A stretch of 64,000 nucleotides of DNA from Nostoc sp. JL33 (GTDB taxonomy: Bacteria > Cyanobacteriota > Cyanobacteriia > Cyanobacteriales > Nostocaceae), in assembly GCF_017114985.1 (NCBI RefSeq), contig NZ_JABXKP010000038.1:138736-202735 (forward strand), given 5' to 3'. Both the position numbers and the translations under genes were made by a program. The notes beneath the pieces are model-generated. The model saw nothing but the letters and a program-made list of their open reading frames with translations. It made no database searches and was not told the DNA's origin. The stretch's first letter is position 1, and each line of letters starts with the position of its first letter. This document shows positions 59,676 to 64,000 of this stretch, one piece after another.

Positions 59676-61586
59676 ATGCCGACATTTTTCAATTATCCTT
59701 TTCAATCTAACGGTTTTATTCCCCACGGACATTGTTATCTCTGGCAAACTGGATTAGTTTGGCTCCACATTATTTCTGATGCGACGATCGCTCTTGCCTA
59801 TTATTCTATTCCCTTCCTACTAATTTACTTTATTTCCAAGCGCAAAGACGTTCCTTTCAATGGAGTCTTTCTATTATTTGGTGCTTTTATCATTGTCTGC
59901 GGTACTGGACACTTGATGGAAATTTGGACGCTTTGGCATCCAGACTATTGGATTGCAGGTGGTTTAAAAGCTGTAACTGCGATTATTTCGATCTACACAG
60001 CATTTGCGTTATTTTATCTCATGCCTCAAGCTCTGACGCTACCCAGCCCAGCCCAGTTAGAAGTTATCAATCGAGCGCTTTCAACTGAAATTGTAGAGCG
60101 CAAGCGCATCGAGAAAGAACTACGCCTTGCAGAAGAAATCGCTCAAAACTCCAGCCAAGCCAAGAGTGAATTTCTCGCCAATATGAGTCATGAACTACGC
60201 ACACCCCTCAACGGTATTTTGGGCTTTACACAAATCCTCCAACGCACAGAATCTTTGAGTGAGAAAGGACGCAAAGGAGTCGGCATCATTTACCAATGTG
60301 GTTCCCATCTTTTAACCCTGATTAATGATATTTTGGATCTCTCCAAGATAGAAGCTCGGAAACTAGAATTGCATCCTGTTGATTTCTACTTGCCTGCCTT
60401 TATAGATAGCGTGACTGAAATTTCCCGCATCCGGGCAGAACAAAAGGTGATCGCATTTCACGTCCAACTCGATCCTGATTTGCCAACGGGCATTCATGCT
60501 GATGAAAAACGCTTGCGGCAAGTACTGATTAACTTGCTTGGTAATGCGATTAAATTTACTTATCAAGGCAGTGTCACCTTCAAAGTTCAGGTGATTGCTC
60601 AAGAATCAAATGCCAATGGACAGACTAACCACAAAATTCGCTTTGAAGTAATAGATACTGGCACGGGTATAATCCCTGAAGAAGCCGAGAAAATCTTCCA
60701 GCCCTTTGAGCAAGTGGGAAATCAGAAACGACAATCTGAAGGTACAGGCTTGGGATTAGCAATCAGCCAAAAAATTGTATTGTTGATGGGTGGTCAAATT
60801 CAGGTGCAAAGTACCTTATCCAAAGGTAGCACTTTCTGGTTTGAGGCAAAATTGCCAGAATCTAAAGATTGGGCAAAAGTTTCTAGAGTGGTTGAGCAAG
60901 GAACCATTATTGGTTATCAAGGACAAAGGCGCACCATTTTGATTGCGGATGATAGATGGGAAAACCGAGCGGTAATTGTAAATTTATTAGAGCCAGTTGG
61001 GTTTACTGTTGTAGAAGCTAGTCAGGGTCAGGAAGCATGGGAACAGGCTCTAGTACACAAACCAGACTTGATTATCACTGACCTAGTAATGCCTATATTG
61101 GATGGATTTGAGTTAATCAATCGTTTGCGTCAGTCTGAGCAATTTCCAGAGATTGCGATTATCGCTTCGTCAGCCAGTGTGTTTGCAGCCGACCAGTACA
61201 AGAGTATTGATGTAGGTGCAGATGTATTTCTACCAAAGCCTGTAGAAGCTGAAACGTTACTGGAAATGTTACGGCAATTTTTGCAACTGGAATGGATTTT
61301 TGACGGGAAGGTAGATGCAATCAAAAAAAATCAAGCAGGTGGTTTGGATCAACCAAATGAGATGATTTCTCCTGCCAACGAGGTTTTACAACAGTTACTC
61401 GAACTCGCACAAGACGGCGATATTCAAAAAGTTTTGGAACTGGCTCAACAACTTTCTGCATCTGATCAGCAGCTAAATGTTTTTACCGAGCAGCTTGTCC
61501 AGCTTGCTAGTAATTTCCAACTTAAACGTTTGGAAAGTTTTATTGTAAGTATTCAGGAGTCAGAATTCAGGAGTCAGAAGAAATGA
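59676..61586 (+). CDS. Hybrid histidine kinase with N-terminal ethylene-receptor-type TM domain and C-terminal receiver
   Basis: DATIALAYYSIPFLLIYF...FGAFIIVCGTGHLMEIWTLW; FLANMSHELRTPLNGILGFTQIL; receiver TILIADDRWENRAVIVNLLE...DLIITDLVMPILDGFE; ORF open from 59622. Confidence 0.93.
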   Translation: MPTFFNYPFQSNGFIPHGHCYLWQTGLVWLHIISDATIALAYYSIPFLLIYFISKRKDVPFNGVFLLFGAFIIVCGTGHLMEIWTLWHPDYWIAGGLKAVTAIISIYTAFALFYLMPQALTLPSPAQLEVINRALSTEIVERKRIEKELRLAEEIAQNSSQAKSEFLANMSHELRTPLNGILGFTQILQRTESLSEKGRKGVGIIYQCGSHLLTLINDILDLSKIEARKLELHPVDFYLPAFIDSVTEISRIRAEQKVIAFHVQLDPDLPTGIHADEKRLRQVLINLLGNAIKFTYQGSVTFKVQVIAQESNANGQTNHKIRFEVIDTGTGIIPEEAEKIFQPFEQVGNQKRQSEGTGLGLAISQKIVLLMGGQIQVQSTLSKGSTFWFEAKLPESKDWAKVSRVVEQGTIIGYQGQRRTILIADDRWENRAVIVNLLEPVGFTVVEASQGQEAWEQALVHKPDLIITDLVMPILDGFELINRLRQSEQFPEIAIIASSASVFAADQYKSIDVGADVFLPKPVEAETLLEMLRQFLQLEWIFDGKVDAIKKNQAGGLDQPNEMISPANEVLQQLLELAQDGDIQKVLELAQQLSASDQQLNVFTEQLVQLASNFQLKRLESFIVSIQESEFRSQKK

Positions 61587-61966
61587 GACAACCTGCAAAA
61601 ACATTTCAAGACTTGATAGTTTGGCAGAAAGCACATCTGTTTGTTTTATTGGTCTACCAATTTACTAGTCAATTTTCTAAATTGGAAATATATGGGCTTA
61701 CATCGCAATTTAGAAGAGCAGCAATCTCTATTCCAGCTATAGCAGTTCGCGGAGCGTCCCGTAGGGAAGGATTTCAGAAAAAGGGAACAGCAGATAAAGC
61801 ACGATTTATGAACATATCACAAGGTTCTTTAGAAGAGTGTCGTTACTATCTAATTTTTTCAAATCACCTTGGATATGGTGATACATCAGAATTAATGCTT
61901 AAGCTTGAAGAAGTTAGTAAATTACTAACTAGCTATGCTAATTCCATTCTGAATCCTGACTCCTGA
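61583..61966 (+). CDS. Four-helix-bundle protein (23S rRNA IVP family) with an in-frame repeat insertion
   Basis: FQDLIVWQKAHLFVLLVYQFTSQF...LTSQFRRAAISIPA-[IAVRGASRRE]-GFQKKGTADKARFMNISQGSLEECRYYLIF. Confidence 0.88.
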   Translation: MRQPAKTFQDLIVWQKAHLFVLLVYQFTSQFSKLEIYGLTSQFRRAAISIPAIAVRGASRREGFQKKGTADKARFMNISQGSLEECRYYLIFSNHLGYGDTSELMLKLEEVSKLLTSYANSILNPDS

Positions 61967-62025
61967 CTCATTTTATTCAACAATACATTAATTAATTGGA
62001 GTTGAATTTTACTTTTAAATCCATT

Positions 62026-63288
62026 ATGAACAAGAACTCAAATACCGGATTTATTTTGATTGTGGATGATAATCCGACAAATTTATCTGTTCTGTGTGAA
62101 GCGCTCAATAGTGAGGGTTTTCGTTTCCGTGTTGCAGTCGATGGAGAAAGCGCGATCGCTCAAGTCGAACGCAATCAACCAGAGTTGATTTTGCTGGATG
62201 TACAAATGCCAGGTATTGACGGATTTGAAACTTGTCGTCGCCTGAAAGCCAATCCTGTTACCCAAAACATTCCGATTATTTTCACGACTGCTTTATCAGA
62301 TACGGAGAACAAAACGAAGGGATTTTCCCTTGGTGCAGTAGACTATATCCCGAAACCGTTTGCCCAAGAGGAAGTCATTGCTAGAGTGCGCGTGCATTTA
62401 CAACTCAAACATTTGACTGAATCTTTGGAACAACAAGTCAGCGATCGCACCAAGGCTTTGCAAAAAGCCCAAGTCCAACTAGTGCAGCAAGAGAAACTAT
62501 CAACACTCGGAGAGTTAATCGCTGGTATTGGTCATGAAATCAATAACCCCATCAACTTTATTTCCAGCAATATTCCACCCTTGCAAGAATACATTGTAGG
62601 TGTAACCGAGTTGCTCCTACTGTATGAACAAGAGTATCCAAACCCAACAGCCAAAATTACCATTGCTATTGAGAAGTTGGATCTGAACTTTGTTCTCGAA
62701 GATATGCCAAAAATCTTGAACTCACTACACCTAGGAAGTGAACGAATTAAGAACCTTTCTGATTCACTCCGCAACTTCTCTCGCTCGGATAGTGATGCCA
62801 AAATATCTGCTGATTTGCACCAAGGACTAGATAGTACACTAATGATTTTGCAACATCGCCTCAATGCTAATGGCGATCGTCCCCGTATTGAAGTTATTAA
62901 AAATTATGGAGTATTACCACAGGTTAGCTGCTATCTAGGGCAGATGAATCAAGTATTTATGAACATTCTGGCAAACGCAATTGATGCCCTTGATGAAGCT
63001 ATTATGCAAGGCAAAATGAGCAATCTAATTCCTCAGATTAAAATTGCAACAGAAATAGATTCTGAACAATTGGTTGTAATTCGGATTGCTGACAATGGAG
63101 TTGGTATTCCTGAACGGCTTAAAAAACGCTTGTTTGAGCCGTTGTTTACCACAAAAAGCGTTGGGAAAGGCACTGGACTCGGCTTGTCGATAGCCTATGA
63201 AATAGTTGTAGAGAAACACAAAGGTGTATTAGAAGTCAATTCTCAACCAGGTGTGGGAACGGAGTTTATCATCAAAATTCCCACATGA
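62026..63288 (+). CDS. Response regulator - histidine kinase hybrid
   Basis: ILIVDDNPTNLSVLCEALNSEGF...[63 protein letters not shown] open from 61996. Confidence 0.94.
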   Translation: MNKNSNTGFILIVDDNPTNLSVLCEALNSEGFRFRVAVDGESAIAQVERNQPELILLDVQMPGIDGFETCRRLKANPVTQNIPIIFTTALSDTENKTKGFSLGAVDYIPKPFAQEEVIARVRVHLQLKHLTESLEQQVSDRTKALQKAQVQLVQQEKLSTLGELIAGIGHEINNPINFISSNIPPLQEYIVGVTELLLLYEQEYPNPTAKITIAIEKLDLNFVLEDMPKILNSLHLGSERIKNLSDSLRNFSRSDSDAKISADLHQGLDSTLMILQHRLNANGDRPRIEVIKNYGVLPQVSCYLGQMNQVFMNILANAIDALDEAIMQGKMSNLIPQIKIATEIDSEQLVVIRIADNGVGIPERLKKRLFEPLFTTKSVGKGTGLGLSIAYEIVVEKHKGVLEVNSQPGVGTEFIIKIPT

Positions 63289-63386
63289 GAACAGCATTTA
63301 ATTAATTACAAAACTGCTCTAGCATTTATCATACTGGAGACTGGGGAAAAATTTTCCCAATACCCAATCCCTAATTTCTATATACA

Positions 63387-63878
63387 GTGAACGTAACTTT
63401 AGATCCTCAATTAATGGCAGAACGCCTAGAATCCCTCAAAGCTGGAATAATTGGGGGTTTATCTGTGTGTTTCGCTTTTGCGTAGGCGTAGCCCGTCGTA
63501 GACATCGCTAGTCTGTTGAATACTTTTGTATTGGCAAAGTATTTTCAGACACTCGCAAGTCTGCAAAGTGATGTTAATTGGCATTGGTGGCTGAGTGGTG
63601 CAGTTGCAACTTTTACTGGTTTGCTATTTGGTGTCACCTACCGCTATATCATCCGCTCAGATCAAAATCCTCAACTCAAAGCCGGTGGTGTGCTGGCCTT
63701 TGGCTTGGTGCGGGGATTAACTCAGATAGAACTTGGGTGGAATTCTCATAGCACAATTTTGCCTTTTCTGGTGTTGGCTTTTGAAAGTATATTATGGTTT
63801 GGAATCGCTGCGATCGCTCTTGATATTGCTATTCAATTCCGTTGGGTTAAACCTTTTTCATCAATCTCTATTACCTAA
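63387..63878 (+). pseudogene. Small membrane protein gene split by a repeat carrying two in-frame TAG codons (ORF track shows only 63516-63878)
   Basis: MNVTLDPQLMAERLESLKAGIIGGLSVCFAFA*A*PVVDIASLLNTFVLAKYFQTLASLQSDVNWHWWLSGAVATFTGLLFGVTYRY, all in one frame. Confidence 0.7.
63480..63508. repeat. Short repeat inserted in the membrane protein gene
   Basis: gcgtaggcgtagcccgtcgtagacatcgc. Confidence 0.9.
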
Positions 63879-63879
63879 T

Positions 63880-64000
63880 ATGAAAACTCAAAGATCCCAC
63901 TATTATCTGATAGTCGATCTGGAGGCTACGTGCTGTGACAGTGGGACTATTGCCCGTCATGAAATGGAAATCATCGAAATTGGTGCCGTGATACTCAATA
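63880..64000 (+). CDS. Start of a DEDDh 3'-5' exonuclease-like protein (truncated by window end)
   Basis: MKTQRSHYYLIVDLEATCCDSGTIARHEMEIIEIGAVILN. Confidence 0.7.
   Translation, partial: MKTQRSHYYLIVDLEATCCDSGTIARHEMEIIEIGAVILN

Overview
Chromosomal window from a filamentous, Nostoc-like cyanobacterium. This is inferred from frequent GCGATCGC (HIP1) octamers, a split-intein dnaE, petN, chlM and a GUN4-domain kinase. Housekeeping content: 5'-truncated dnaE-N ending in a 102-aa N-intein, ackA, a pabC-like gene, ftsH, a tRNA-Gly(CCC), egtD, chlM, sbcC, ycf46-like AAA, the rpmH-rnpA-PH-yidC-khpB block, DUF177, the pntA1-pntA2-pntB operon and petN. Accessory content: a three-gene paralogous AAA/STAND-like ATPase cluster (20.9-26.9 kb), in which one member is fused to TPR, a TM helix and a periplasmic LIVBP-like domain and another has lost the Walker A lysine; an HTH-NACHT protein; a three-gene cluster of unknowns (3.4-5.9 kb); several toxin-antitoxin loci, two of them decayed; a HEPN-like protein; and three sensor kinases, one with an ethylene-receptor-type domain. 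The window also carries many MITE-like elements and short palindromic repeats, several inserted in or across genes: egtC pseudogene with nested repeat, GAF kinase, four-helix-bundle protein, a membrane protein split by in-frame stops, and an ORF whose C-terminus is MITE-encoded. Gene relics of trpC, tnpB, parDE-like and phnD-like genes are visible. No CRISPR array or rRNA was seen. All assignments come from reading the sequence and motif recall; no database search was run.
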